From: Protonemura montana
Lineage: Eukaryota > Arthropoda > Insecta > Plecoptera > Nemouridae
Assembly (NCBI GenBank): GCA_947568835.1
Contig: OX387604.1
Location: forward strand, 12,491,076 to 12,555,075
DNA: 64,000 bases
Direction: 5' to 3'
Shown: positions 1 through 12,748 of the stretch, one piece after another
How the letters are laid out: each line of letters opens with the position of its first letter
How positions within the stretch are numbered: the first letter of the stretch is position 1
Notes under the pieces: generated by a model
Database searches by the model: none
The model's input: only the letters and a program-made list of their open reading frames with translations
What the model was told of the DNA's origin: nothing
Position numbers and translations under genes: made by a program

Positions 1-107
1 AGATGATGAACAGAGAATTAATCAAATTCATAGAGTATTTTGATTTTTTTGTGTGTATTTGCTATTTTGCTGTGACTGATAAAATAAATTAAGTAAATTT
101 AGCATAC

Positions 108-3100
108 TTCATTCTAGGATACACAGCAATGCCCCGAGGGTTAACCAATCCAGTTTTCGCAATCACTTTACGCTCTTTAGTGTCCAGATTTGCCACTTCT
201 ATGGTATCTTTCAAAGAATCACTCCAGTAGATGTTTCTTGATGCCCAGTCAATTGCAATGCCTTCAGGCGAGCTAATATCTAAAATCAAAAAAAAATTAA
301 ACCAATTTAAGAAATTAAACGATCTAACGAAGATGCTTGTTAAAAATTGCACTTCTAACAAAAATCGGGCAGATTATTCCTGCAGAATAGAGTTTGTTTA
401 TAAGAGTTACAAAGTTCAGTCCTACCTTCTGCTAAGAAACTGATGACATCCGAACCGTTATAGTTTGCACTTTTTATTGTGCTGCCCGTAACATCGCTCC
501 AATACACTCTTCCGTTCATGCAATCCACACCAATACCTACACAAAAGTAACCACACGTTAAAGCCACATGTTTTCACCAAGAAATCTTTAGCCATATTTC
601 ATATCAAACAAACTCAATTTGAAATACTTGAACATCAAACAAATTATCCCACCTATTGCCATTTGATAGTATTGGATAGCAATCGGCCATCCAGGGTTGC
701 TGGGCGTTGGTCTGAACGGGATTCGTAAGGTAGCCATTCCTTGATTGAGCAGCAAAAAGTTTCCTTCGTATTTGGGCGTAGCTAAAAAAGACAAAAGTGT
801 ACTGAATTATCGAAAAAAATACTGATTTTCAAAGTTATATTTTTAGTTTAGCTACAATATGAGCATACAATCATACTTATACAAAATTCAGTACATGGGA
901 AGGTTGATGGAAAATTCCCCAAAAATTTTTAAACAGGTCCTAATTATCATTATTTATCAATCATTAATCTATACAAATTCATAATTCACAATGAATGAGG
1001 TAATATGAAATAAGTAAATTCTAGAAGCCTCTGGCAAAACTTTTCTGCAAGTGGTAAATAAATTAATTAATAAGCAATGTTATAAACTACAACATACTTT
1101 TACAGATAATTCCATTCCCAGACATCCCTTCTCTACAGCGGCATATGTGATAGCCTCTCGAACTTAGAACGCAGTTTGCATCTCGGCCGCACATGGAAGG
1201 ATTCTCACGACACGTCTGTTGCGGTATGCACGTTATTCCGTCCCCGTGGTAGCCTTGCTTACAGACACACCTAGAACCTGATGCTTCACTACTGTACACA
1301 CAATCTGCAGCTGCAGCGCAGTTGTTCAAAACGTTACACCCAACAATTAGCGCTGTGCAAGTCATGCCATCGCCATAAAATCCTTGGTTACACTGGCAAT
1401 GGTATTTAGAGTCGGCAGACAAAATGCACTGTGCATTAGCATTACAATTGTTAACATAGTTGCAGCTAGAAACTTGCTCTTGAAGGCAAAGTGATCCTTC
1501 CCGACGAAATCCTTCCAGGCAAACGCACTCGTGGCGATTGGTTTGAGAAACCCATTGGCACCTTGCATTGCCATCGCAATCACTGTCAGAACTACACTCT
1601 TCTGTAATAGAAAAGATGCAAAGGGTTAATTTCTTTGCCTCCTTGTAAGATTACACTTCTGGGATGACCTTAGTAAGAAATTCACAACTCAAAATTACCT
1701 AAGAGTGAGCAATGTATGCCATCCCCTTGGTATTCTTGGTTGCACATGCAGGTTGCTTTTGAAGTATCGTCTTGCATTGTGCATGTTGCATGTATGTGAC
1801 AGATGTCTACTTGAAGACATGATACATTCACCTCGTTACATTCGTAACCGTCGCCTTCATATCCAACGTTGCACTGGCACTGGTGACGGCCTGCCACGAA
1901 AATGCACTGCGCATACGGGTGGCACGTATTCAGAGAATTGCACGAAACTAAAAAGAAAAGATTCTTTGTCAGAAGTATTTCAATTGCTCAGATAAAAGAA
2001 AATTCACTTTAATTCACTTTCCCTGTGAATTGTGATAACAATGCATATTACTTGCATGATGACAAATGGCAATAACTATTCAAAGACATCAAATTTACTT
2101 GGTTTTGGAAAATGTTGCATAAAAAACGTTTGTTATTACAGTGTGGGCCTGTGGGGCCCATGGTATCAGTTCTTGTCGCTCCAGGCTCTGGATGGCATGT
2201 GTCCGAAGCTGTCAGATATCTGAATCCTCTGGGACAAACACACTGTGATGGAGTGAAGCATGAGGGCAAAGGACGAGCAAATACTGAAAAAGAAGACTCT
2301 TCGTGTCTTTCCATCTGTCAACTCTACAGCATCACTTACGAGTTACTAATGTACTAATGTACGTGTTATGTATTCAAAATTCTGTGCCACTTACTTCTTG
2401 TGTCATCCTCTATTTGATCCCTAATGCATTCTTGGCCAACTAAATGATAATTTGCGGAGCACCAACAAGAATCAGCAGAGCACGTAGGTACCCTGGACAA
2501 TTCTGGGTCCCGTAGAGAACAGCTGTAGCCGTCCCCTTCATACTCCGGCAAACAGATGCAGGTGAGGCCATCTCGGCCAGGTGAACAAGTAGCATACGGG
2601 GAGCAGTTTGAAGTAACATCACAACCCACTGAAACAAAAAAATGTGAATATAAAATTTGTATAAAATGCAGAAAGTGTAGTACACTGGTTGAGGCTGGCC
2701 AATAGAATATTAAAGTATGAAAAAATAATAAGTAGGGCTTCCTTGCTGCTTGGACAAAGTGAATGAATAGTGACAAAGTGACGAAGTGAATGGGGTTTAT
2801 AGGCGTGTAGAAGTAAGATCACCAAACAATCTGGTGATCTCTGTGGTGAATTTTAGCTTATGGAAGAAAAAAACGCTTAACTAGTCGTGAAAAGAGTCTC
2901 TACAGTTGAAAACTGCGACATAGATAGAGTACACACACCTTGCATTCAGGAGGTCCCAGTTACAATCCTGATGGCAAGACATTACGGGTTCCTCCACAAT
3001 CTCCCAAACTGATTTTCTGCCATTCTTGCTTGTCATTCTTAATGTGTGGCTTATTATGAGAATTATATTGTGAGCTAACCTGATGCCAGTATAAGGAGTT

Positions 3101-6100
3101 TGGGGTTTTGCAACTGACTGACATTGTTTATCTAATTGTGCTTTTCCTGGGACCAGAGGGCCAAGAAAAAAGATGGGAAGAGCTTACTGTGGGACGGGGT
3201 CCTCGATGGACTGCAATGGAGGCCACTCTCATCTCCTTCAAAGCCGTTGCGGCATTGGCACATCAATAGGCCAGACTCAGAAGAGATGCAGTCGGCATCA
3301 GGGTGACAGTTCAAATCTCGGCACGTTGGTAGCTCTGAAAAAAAGCTCAAAAATATGTACATGTTTATACACAGTCAACCTCTGAGGAAACAATTTAAAA
3401 CCTATATATTTAAGAAAACTAGATAAATGGGAAGCATAATTGAAATAAAAAATGTCCCATATAGATTTCATAAAAAATTTGTTGAAAAGTGTAAGTGAAT
3501 CATTCCAGTTTAAGCTCTAAGCTGCATGTAAAAATGCAGTGATTATTTATATAATTCATTCTTCTATGTGTCCTTTAAAGATGCAGGCAAAGTGCTCTCC
3601 ATTAATGCCACTTTCTACAAATATTGCAGATAGATTTAAAATTTAATTAATACTTATTTTAGCTCGGTTATCCTATTCCTATTATCAGAAACAATTGTAT
3701 AGCAGCAGCCTCTCATCCTTTTTCTGATGTTATTTAAGATCCAATTCCCGGCTTACTTAAGCATGATCTGCCATCCCCTGTGAAACCTGGCTGGCACTGG
3801 CAGGAAAATGAGCCCGGCTCATTGACACATACTGCATTTCGGTCGCAATTACTGGTCCCCGTCGTGCACTCATTAACATCGATACACATAGCCGACTCTT
3901 CTGCAGCATCCACCTCATACAGGAAATGGTAGCTGAAAAATTCAAAGGATTATAAAGCTATCTAAAAAAGTGTGCTTGATTTATTGTTTGATTTGGTGTG
4001 TTGAAAATCCCACTGCTTTTTTCTTAGGGTTACTTATGCTTTACAACATTTTTGTCACTCTTTAAGTTTACTCTAGGTTCCAAACATGTCTCTAGGTTTT
4101 TGTTTCCACTGGGAGAGTAGATTGAAAAGGAAATCTTTTTTTGGAAATTTTTTAGGGAATTTCCTGTTTTCTAAACAAGATACAAGAATTATCACATACT
4201 TGATTCAGTCAAGTCTACCACCCTGGTTTCTCATCCTATACTCATCCTATGGATGCTTATTAAACACAAACGTATAATCACTTTAAAAAAAGAAAACCTT
4301 ACCCTCTGTTACACACACATCTGAAGCTGTCTCCTTCTGTGACACAAGAGCTGTGACGCCCACATTTGCTCTGTCCATCTTTGCATGGGTCATCATCGCC
4401 GAGAGGAATCACCTTTCCTGTCATTGCATATCTCACAATCTTTTCTTGAGGTTCATAGCTAATAAAATTACGAGCTACTTTTAAACGAATTGTAGAGATG
4501 GCTGGCTTTGCAAAGGTACACTCATTAAATCTAATCTCTTGTTCAACAGTGAATGGGTAACTGGCGGAACTGTCACCGACACGGTAATACTGCGTTGACT
4601 GGGAAGAAATTAAACCTATAAACACAATTAAAATGTCCATTAAATATGATGTACATTTTTTCTACATTCTTAAAAGATAAATAGGATGAGATACTCCTCA
4701 CACATTTAAATTACGCTCATTTAAATGATGAGACTTGATTAAGGTTTTCATAAAAAAGTTTCTCCTCTCAAATCTGAGAATTGACTCAATTATTGATGTT
4801 TACATACTTGTGCAGGCAGAAAAGATCATTTTCAGTTGATAAAATTTAAAAAAATATGTTTTATTGTATTTACCAAGCTGAGATTTAGTGTAATGCTCTT
4901 CGTAATCAACAACTTGAATTTTGGTGTTTTTCGGTATGTGAGGCACATTACCACGTATTTCGGTATCCATACGGAGTTGGTCAAAAACATCCAAACCAGT
5001 GTAACGTTGAATGATTGTGATCTTTTCACCGGTATCTTTGAAAGCAATGTCCACTGTTTGATTCAAAATACCACCTAAAAATGACAATAAAGCAACAAAA
5101 AAAGCTATTAACTGCCAAAGTGAAATATATTACTTAAAAAAATGTAAAAAATTACTTAGTTTTTACCTGTCAAATGATAACCGTTTATTGCTTCGCCAAC
5201 TGGTTTTGCAAAAATCCAACTAATGAGTCCACCCAAAACATTGAGAGCTTGCATATCAAATCCAATTTCTTCTGGGATTTTTGAAATTGCTGTATACGTT
5301 CGGCCGTCGGCTGTCATAACGTATGATTGGAGATCAGATGGCGCAATTTGCACCCCATTCACAATACCGCTCACCTTTCCATTGACACGAATCGGTATTC
5401 CTGGAAAATAAATAACAATGTAGGGATGAGGATTGAGAAAAAGAGGCTTAAAAAGTATGAGAAAAAGAGGCTTAAAAAGTATGGGAAAAAGTAGTGGGCT
5501 ATTTTCTTGGCTGAGTTTGCATCATACATCGAAATTAATTTTTCCCTTATCAGATGCCATTCACATCACAGTCAATTTTTTAACTTGGGAATCAAAAAAT
5601 GATGTAAAACAACTAGAAAAACACGTCTTTTAAACAAACTGTCTCAGGTGAAAACGGGGATTTTAAATCGTTGGGCAAAGTCTTACACTGCTAAACTTAT
5701 ATCCTACTGTGGAAAATAGAGCCCTGGAAATGGCTTGAAAAATGTATTCCTTGAAACACTTCACTGTCAGCTAGCAACACCAAAGCTCTCGGAGCATTTT
5801 CCTTTCAAATTTAAATTCAGTAAAATGTTGAAAAGCTTTACACATGATGGTTAAATTCAGACCGCATTCTCAATTATTTCATTTTAAAGAGAATTAGTTT
5901 TTTTCTATGCATTATCTACAATGATTTGAGTATCCGAGACAGAATACCCACCTTCCTTCAGACAGTTGATTCCATTCCCGTAATAACCTCGTTGACATGC
6001 ACAGCAGTATCCTGGGTTTTGCTCGATACAATCCGCTTTGCTGTGACACTCAGAAAATCCTTCTCGGCAGGTGGGGGCAGACACACGCTGGATTTCTGAA

Positions 6101-9100
6101 AATCAATCAGCACAATGTTAATTGGCAGGCAGTAGAGAAATAAAATCCACTAAACTTGCTGGTCATCATAATCTATTAGCTGCTTGGTGAATTTTCAAGT
6201 TATGTCCACAGTAAGTAGGGAATTGAGGCAGAGAAAACCACAGATTAAATGAGAAACATTTGTTGCAATTTATAGGAATTACTTAGAAGAACTACGCCAT
6301 GTCTCAAAAACAAAGATTTTGCATGAGAGGTTGAGAGTGACTTAAAATTAACAAATGGACTTGTACTACATGTACAGTTTAAAACACATGTACTTTTTGT
6401 TAAAAATATGTGACTTTTTTTAAGTTAGAACTATTGGTTCTACTTTTACTTAGGAAATGGTACCAAAAGATAGATATAGATTTTGTGAACTTCATTCAAT
6501 TTACGAACTTATAACTTATCGCCTCGTATTAAAAATATTATTTCCCTAATGAATTCATGGAGTTAGCCATTGTGCTAACACTCGTCTCCGACTAAACCCA
6601 TGCTTCAAAACTGAAAATAAAAAATAAAAATATGAAATAAATAAGTAACGTTCAAAGAGAAAAAAAACGTGGAACTGTTCCAAGGCTACACACAGACAAA
6701 TATATATATATATATATATATGCTATGTGTTATTCTTTAGTAATTCATTAAAGGTGTTAGAAGTTGTGACATTACTCGGACAACAAAATTATCCAATTGT
6801 GATATATTTTTTTTTTTTTATTAACTATCATTATTAATATTTTTATAATCTAGAATCTACATCATTGTAATTATTGTCATTTATAAATTAATTTCTCGCC
6901 AATATCCTAAACTCTTAATTTTTTTATTAATGTATTTAGTTGATTGCTTGTATACTTTATTTTTATTTTTATTATTATTATTATTTGTGATTTATTGAGG
7001 CTAATTTAAGTTATTGATTATTTATTTAGAGTTTCACTCCTGGTTTACTCAATCAAACCATCCAAAATGACAAGTATGTGCTTTTTTGTATCTTGTTAGA
7101 AGAACATACTGAAGACAGTTGTATTTTTAAGTGTGGGAAATAAATGAACATTGAAATTGAAAAAAACTAAACCATGTTTTGGGTTCCTAGCACTTATTAT
7201 TTATAAACAGATCTTCTTTCTACCATCTTCATGGAGTTTAAGGAATTATAGAGGATTTGCACACCTCCTGTGACCATGTCTGGCAGCTCGACATTTCCAG
7301 CTGGCCCAGTTTGTCCAATGTGGAATCGCCAGACTCCAGGCTGGTTGATGTTGGACCAAGTGTCAAGATTCTGAATTTGATCAGAGCCCGATCCACGCAA
7401 AACGTAGAGACGGCTGTCACTGGCGACCATACCCGCTTGAGCTCGAGCATCCGGAAGGCCCGAAGACTGCCCGCTTCCTAATTAGAAAACACCACCATCA
7501 ATTAGGTACTTGTCCAAGGATGTGACAGAGTGCAGCAGCATTTGGTTTGCAGGTAATGTCTAAGTCCCAACGCTAAAGTTAAACTGTTGTCAAAAATTCT
7601 CTCTTCAGATACCAAAATACCAACCAAAATATGTCTCCAAATACCGACCAATCAATTACTATGCCGATGAGAATAGTAGCTGCTACGTGGAACCACCGAC
7701 TATTTAGGTTTCCTTTTTTTTTTTTAATTATTTTAACAGATTCAGTACTCATATTGATACTGGCTAACGCTCAATTAATATTTATTAATGCTAACCTCAA
7801 CAATTGAGATACATATTCCGATATTTTGATTGTTATTATTAATTGTAAAGGTTTGTTAAAAAGGACAGCCGCAAGCGCCGTCGGGTAGCAGCTACCAGTA
7901 CCTACCACATTTTGCCTGCTCGTTTGCATCAGCGTTGGGACTCTAGCTGAACCTATAAACCCAATGCCACCAGGTAGGAGGTAGGATTATCTAATTAATT
8001 TCTTGACCATGGCTAAAAATGATTGACGAGACTTAACATTTTGGTGTTATAATGAATAGGTACTACTGATGAGAAAACATTTTTGACCTGCTAATATCAC
8101 TCAGTGCCTTAAAAAATTTCATATATATGTTTCACTTAAAACAAATGAAAAATATTGCATTGGTCTGCAAGAAACACATACCTTGGATCCATTGAATTCC
8201 ACCATCAGCATATAAAAATGATAAATACGAATCTACGCCATTGGTTGCAATAACGGCTTGGTAGGTATTTATTTTATCAGTTCCTCGTTTAAAATACCCA
8301 ACATCCAACCAAGTGGCAATGAACAGACTTTTTGCCGTGAATCCTGCTGCACTTGAAAACACAGCCCGAAGTTCCTTTGTAGCTCGATCAAGCAACAGCT
8401 CGTCTTGAGTTTCTCTAAATGAATAAAAAAATGAATTAACAGTTGTGCAGTAATAATATTTATAAATAAATTAGAATGGAAAAGAGTGTTTTTAAAGCAT
8501 TATGGCCAGCTGTGATAAGAAATGTGCATATATTTATTTTTATTCAACCCGCATTTATATATATGCGTTTATATATATTATATTATATATATATTATTAT
8601 AAACACGAATAAAAAAAAAGTATAATTACCGATAGAAAACAGCTCCAGTTCCTCTAGTGTCCACATTGGTGTACAGTGGTGCAATAACAGGATAATCCAG
8701 AGGAAACTGGATATTGAAAAAACTGGGGATTTCTGTAAGAAAGGACAGCAGCCCATTCGAGTTCACCTAAATACAACAGAATTATCATTTATCATGAAGC
8801 CATTTGCTACAATAGTTGGTTTCAATTCAAATCACATTGATCCAATCACATTGTTTCGATTGACAGAAACATGCGTAAGAAATGCGTTGGACCACACACT
8901 TGTCTAAAAATACAAAATTTCATTATTTACAACGAACTATCAATTATTTTATGGTTAACCTTTGAACATTGATAAACCTCAGTGACTGACCTCTGAAGAG
9001 ATACAAACATAGCAGATAGCTTTGTATAAGAACTAACATCTCATGCACAGTTTCTCGATGTTTCTAGACTATTGTTAACAAAAATGAAACTCATTGATCT

Positions 9101-9889
9101 CCACAAGAACCTATCAATATGCATTTTGAATCTGCAATACCGTTAAACTGTTCTTAATTTTTTAGGGTGAAACCCCTACCAATGAATCATAATGCTAATC
9201 ATGTGTTCCCTCACTTACTATAAGGCAAGCGTAAAATCAAAAGCAACAAAATATAATACCTAGCACATATTGCCCAGGATGTTTTTGGAACAGTGCACAC
9301 AGCTTGGCCAGTAGTCAAATTTCTAAATCAGTCTGATTTTATTGCCACCCACACTTCCGAAGTCGTGTTTTACATACACATTTATAAAAACAATGCAGCA
9401 CGCAATGAAATTGTCGGCGTAATCACGAAACGAGAAGACATATTAATGAGTAGTTATGATATGTGTAGAGATGAGTGGGCCAATCCTAATTAGCTTACCG
9501 CATAACTCCCACATTTCCATGGCCATGCACCAGTAGGGAACAGGAAACAAGACACTTTTATGTTATCCCAACAATCCCGGTAGACAATTAAAAATATTAA
9601 ATCCATCCCGGCAAACCTTTGTCCGAAATAAATTTAGCTGTCAGCACTTGAAATTAATTGACACAATTGAGTTGACTGCAAAACTTACGTAGATAGAGCT
9701 GTATACTTCGCCGTAGAATACGATTGGCTCTTTAAGCGTGAGCTCTGGACTGGAAATCTCATCCTGATCGGTGGGCAGCTTCGTATCTCCATGAGGATAA
9801 AAAGACTCTTTCGGTATCCCATTCGCCGAGATGAGTAAGCAGCAGAGTAGCAGAACAGCCGTACACATCCTCGCGGGAACAGATCTCAT
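108..9889 (-). CDS. Ndg: Nidogen (entactin), 3'-truncated by window edge
   Basis: Secreted basement-membrane glycoprotein that links laminin and collagen IV networks. Seventeen coding exons are visible: 9689-9889, 8630-8766, 8182-8414, 7265-7477, 5952-6095, 5167-5400, 4874-5074, 4303-4615, 3757-3932, 3188-3334, 2395-2628, 2140-2283, 1699-1947, 1098-1601, 653-781, 426-536 and 108-279. Together they give about 1,180 residues with consistent phase, mostly phase 1. Domain order: signal peptide ending near SANG; NIDO domain (about 60-260, with [11 protein letters not shown] and [10 protein letters not shown]); one EGF (265-309); G2F beta-barrel (310-545, [18 protein letters not shown]); an EGF array including a calcium-binding type (DVNEC); then the LDL-receptor YWTD propeller from about 1045 ([33 protein letters not shown]). 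The remaining YWTD blades and C-terminal EGF lie left of base 108. A TTG precedes the first ATG (9889) in frame; ATG was chosen because a clean signal peptide follows. Confidence 0.96.
2140..2628 (-). other. Two degenerate cysteine-rich nidogen exons
   Basis: Exons 2395-2628 and 2140-2283 of nidogen. The first begins with an ordinary EGF ([13 protein letters not shown]...[14 protein letters not shown]), then runs into a short segment with [19 protein letters not shown]. The second has only [17 protein letters not shown]...TC followed by a Gly/Pro/Thr-rich linker. Neither segment has six cysteines in EGF spacing. The CWC triplet recalls the thyroglobulin type-1 domain found at this position in vertebrate nidogens, but the rest of that domain is not visible. 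Splice phases join both to their neighbours without a stop, so they appear to be translated. Confidence 0.6.
5435..5491. repeat. 24-bp tandem repeat, about 2.4 copies
   Basis: Two identical 24-bp units (GAGAAAAAGAGGCTTAAAAAGTAT at 5435-5458 and 5459-5482), followed by a partial third, in a nidogen intron. Confidence 0.9.
6700..6721. repeat. (TA)n microsatellite
   Basis: Uninterrupted TA dinucleotide run in the large nidogen intron 6096-7264. The rest of that intron is AT-rich and holds nothing recognisable. Confidence 0.95.
7780..7935. mobile_element. Fragment related to the hAT-type element at 57 kb
   Basis: In the nidogen intron 7478-8181. The stretch around TTAAAAAGGACAGCCGCAAG, followed by a TACC...TTGCC.GCTCG block, aligns by eye with 57610-57765 (TTAAAAAGGACGGTCGCTAT and downstream) over about 150 bp, in the same orientation. 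No terminal inverted repeats are seen here, so it is a diverged internal relic. Confidence 0.6.
8534..8602. repeat. AT-rich microsatellite-like tract
   Basis: Imperfect ATAT/TATTAT repeats just downstream of the second nidogen coding exon, within its intron. Confidence 0.8.
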
Positions 9890-10454
9890 CTTCAACTAGA
9901 TCTAAGCTAAACGATTTCAAAAGAAAATACCCATTCTCGCTTCTCCATCCCTCATAGTTCACAGTCCATGGCCCTCCCACTTGTCAGCCTCCAGCGTTGC
10001 AACCTCTAAATATAATCACTCTATTTTTGATATCTAACTCGTATGGCTTGAATCCCAGTTTCTTGAAGCAATTTCTTGTTTTGTTTAGGATGATAAGTAC
10101 ATGTGTTCTTTTTGTAAAATAATTCTTGGACTAACGTACAAATAGATTCCAAAACTTTTGTCAGGAAGTCGCCAACCTATTCAAACGGCACACACCGCGG
10201 TCCAATAAAAGCTATTCTCTATTTTTTTGGTTTATTAGTTTGTATCCAAGTAGTTCATTCCACATCCATAATATTAGATGCAATACTAAATAACGATAGG
10301 TCGTTAACGGTTCCCAGAAGTTCTGGAGTTATCATTCAAAATACTACTGTCTACAGAAAAATGTGCAATTGCATTGATAAAGAGATCGTGGGTGCTGTGT
10401 AGTTAGTGTGTACCAATGATCGTGCTTGTGTCACACAGAGCCCTTTGTCTGAAG
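9890..10454. other. Intergenic: nidogen 5' region and receptor 3' UTR
   Basis: Both flanking genes are on the minus strand. The right half must carry the 3' UTR of the receptor gene and the left part the 5' UTR and promoter of nidogen. No clear core promoter motif was identified. Confidence 0.5.
10231..10236 (-). promoter_or_regulatory. Candidate poly(A) signal of the ionotropic receptor
   Basis: AATAAA on the minus strand, about 220 bp past the receptor stop codon at 10455. Confidence 0.5.
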
Positions 10455-12748
10455 CTAGTCATAATAGGGGATGCGGTTTGCTCGCCTGCTTGCTTTTAAA
10501 ATATTTCTTTCGCCAAAATTGTCCGTCCACGCCAGGGTACGTGGTTGGTCCAACTCCTCCTCTTTTGCCTTATTAAATGCTCTAGCACCGAAGCTAAACC
10601 ATGTCAATTTCCTCCACGAACTACGGAATACTGCTCTTTCGAAACATAAAATTATAATCGAAAGAACGAGACCAAAAAGTAGACACCATATAACCAATGA
10701 AACGTGCTCGAGATGTAGCGATGTAATTTCATCGTGAGAGCAAATTATCGGGCTGGTCATCCACCATTCCATACGCATCTTCTCTGCTTGTCCGCTTTCA
10801 AACATCTTCTTTAAACTGAAATAAACATTATTGCCCACTTGAATAAGTACTATGATGACATCACAAAATGCTCTTTGTGTTACACTATGCACTTACTAAA
10901 AATTGATCACGTCTTTGTAAGGAAATCCTTTCTTCAGAGCGAAGCTACCGTAAGCCACGAAGAAATCAGTCGGTACAGCTACCAAGCGGCATTTGATATC
11001 TTTGCCCATTTCATCGAGCCTGCCAATCATTCGCTCGTGAATACCGAAAAGTGCGATACTCTTTTCTTGAGAAACGCGCGTGAGTCCCACATCCAAGTCG
11101 GGAACCATATTTGCAGGGAATTTTTCCAAGTGCGCCTTGTACAGAGCCATTGCACCACGTGTCTTCGACTCCTAAAGAAGCATGCGTGATATTACTGATT
11201 CCTAAAAATGTGAATTACTAACGATTAGGTATTTAAAAACTTAAGTTGATACATGTGTGAACAACCTGTAACAACTGATGCGGCACTTGATCTTTCACGA
11301 CATTTGTGGTGTACCGAGAACGGGTAAGCTCGTCAAACGTCAGAAAAGGATAGTACATCTTTTGCACTGTCAAATTAGATACGAGTGCTGCTGAATAAGA
11401 TGTGAACAATAAGACACCAAACATAAGAGCCAACCAGAAGACAATTCTAGCAGCCATCGATGTCGGAGTAACATCTGTCCCTTGTTGTAGAAGAGTGCCG
11501 AAAACAATGAGAAACGATTCGCTCAGATCAAAGTAATCTACGTCTTCGGCGATACCCTCTTGCGTCTCGGCGCCAATCTGTCGGTTTTGCTTATATATGA
11601 AGCGAAACACGAGCGGAATCACGATCAAAGCCAGTAACGTCGTTAACCAGAGAGGCGTCTGGAAGGGCTTTATAAACGACTCCCACAGATTTTCAAGATC
11701 AGGATCTTTGATGTACATCCTAAACCGCATTTTAACCACGGCGTCTGTGAAGTCTGCTTCGTTTGGATAATTTGAGTGTATGAATGGATACAATAAGACA
11801 TCTGTCTCATTTTTCCTCAACTCTATAAACAATTCTTCTCTGACGTTATCAGAGCCAAAACGAGGAGCAAAGTACTTGGTCCTGTGGAAATTACAAATCA
11901 GAAATAATTTCCCTAAATGCAAGCTGTTGTTAGCTACGTAATTCGACCATATTCTAATATCGGTATAGTATTTACTTAAAGTTGAGCTTCGTCTGTAAGA
12001 CTTTCCATAGATCTGGAAAGTATCCTCGAACTTCCACGTCATTCCCATCGCCACTTGTATAAGTAAATGGTGGGTCCTAAATAATGTTAAGTTTATGCTA
12101 TGATATCATAGATCAAATGTCCCATAGCTTGTGGAGGTAAAAGGTAAAATGTGATATTTACCCTAGCAACTGCGACCTTAAAAACAACCCCTTCCAAGTC
12201 GACCCGACGTCTCCAAATAGTTTTCTCAGTATTTATCATTTTGCCAGGACGGGACCACAAGGCAATCTGATTCGAACGAAGAGGGGACGTTGGCGTCACC
12301 CTGTACCATTCAGAAATTTCTACAACGCAAGTCGGGCACCGTCCAATTCGCGCCACAAATACATTACATTTAAAAGAGAACCTAATGTCCGCTATAAAAT
12401 TCTGTATGTTGGTGTCTCTCTGAACGACAAAAAGCCAGCTAAGTTCTTCGTATAATCTACTACCTTCGGCTGAAGTCACCTGCAATTGTATGACATACAC
12501 ACGTGTGATCGATTTCATTTTTTATTGAGATTAATCACCAAAATATGGACGTGCGGTTTTGGTTACCTGTTTTATAAACTGGGAAGTTGTCATATCCTGG
12601 GTTAATACAATAATCGATGCCCTCTGTTTCGTTAAAACGTTAAGATATCTTAAAATATGCTTATTCGGAAGGGAGTGTACACCAACCACCTCTCCAAATT
12701 GAGAATACTGATGAACAGTTGAAATCACTGAGGCTTCTGCCTCCATAG
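10455..12748 (-). CDS. Ionotropic receptor (IR-type iGluR family), N-terminus unresolved
   Basis: Plasma-membrane ligand-gated cation channel of the chemosensory IR class. Exons: 12567-12748, 12162-12479, 11976-12076, 11266-11881, 10897-11171 and 10455-10815 (stop TAG), all phases consistent; 616 residues counted from the ATG at 12746. Domains: short N-terminal region; S1 ligand lobe beginning DPPFTYTSGDG and GYFPDLWKVLQTKLNF; TM1 (TPLWLTTLLALIVIPLVF); pore loop with LLQQGTD; TM3 gate FTSYSAALVSNLTVQ, the IR variant of the iGluR SYTANLAAF motif; S2 lobe; TM4 (VSLVIWCLLFGLVLSIIIL) and a basic tail. The classic S1 arginine of glutamate receptors is not evident, as is common in divergent IRs. 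The donor ending exon 11266-11881 is a weak GTTGTT. No signal peptide follows the ATG at 12746, and a strong acceptor precedes it at 12749-12750, so at least one upstream exon is probably missing from this model. Confidence 0.9.

Noticed and set aside
1362-1583. 73-codon frame within nidogen
   Set aside because: Wrong frame; the continuous EGF frame of exon 1098-1601 reads through this region with correct cysteine spacing.
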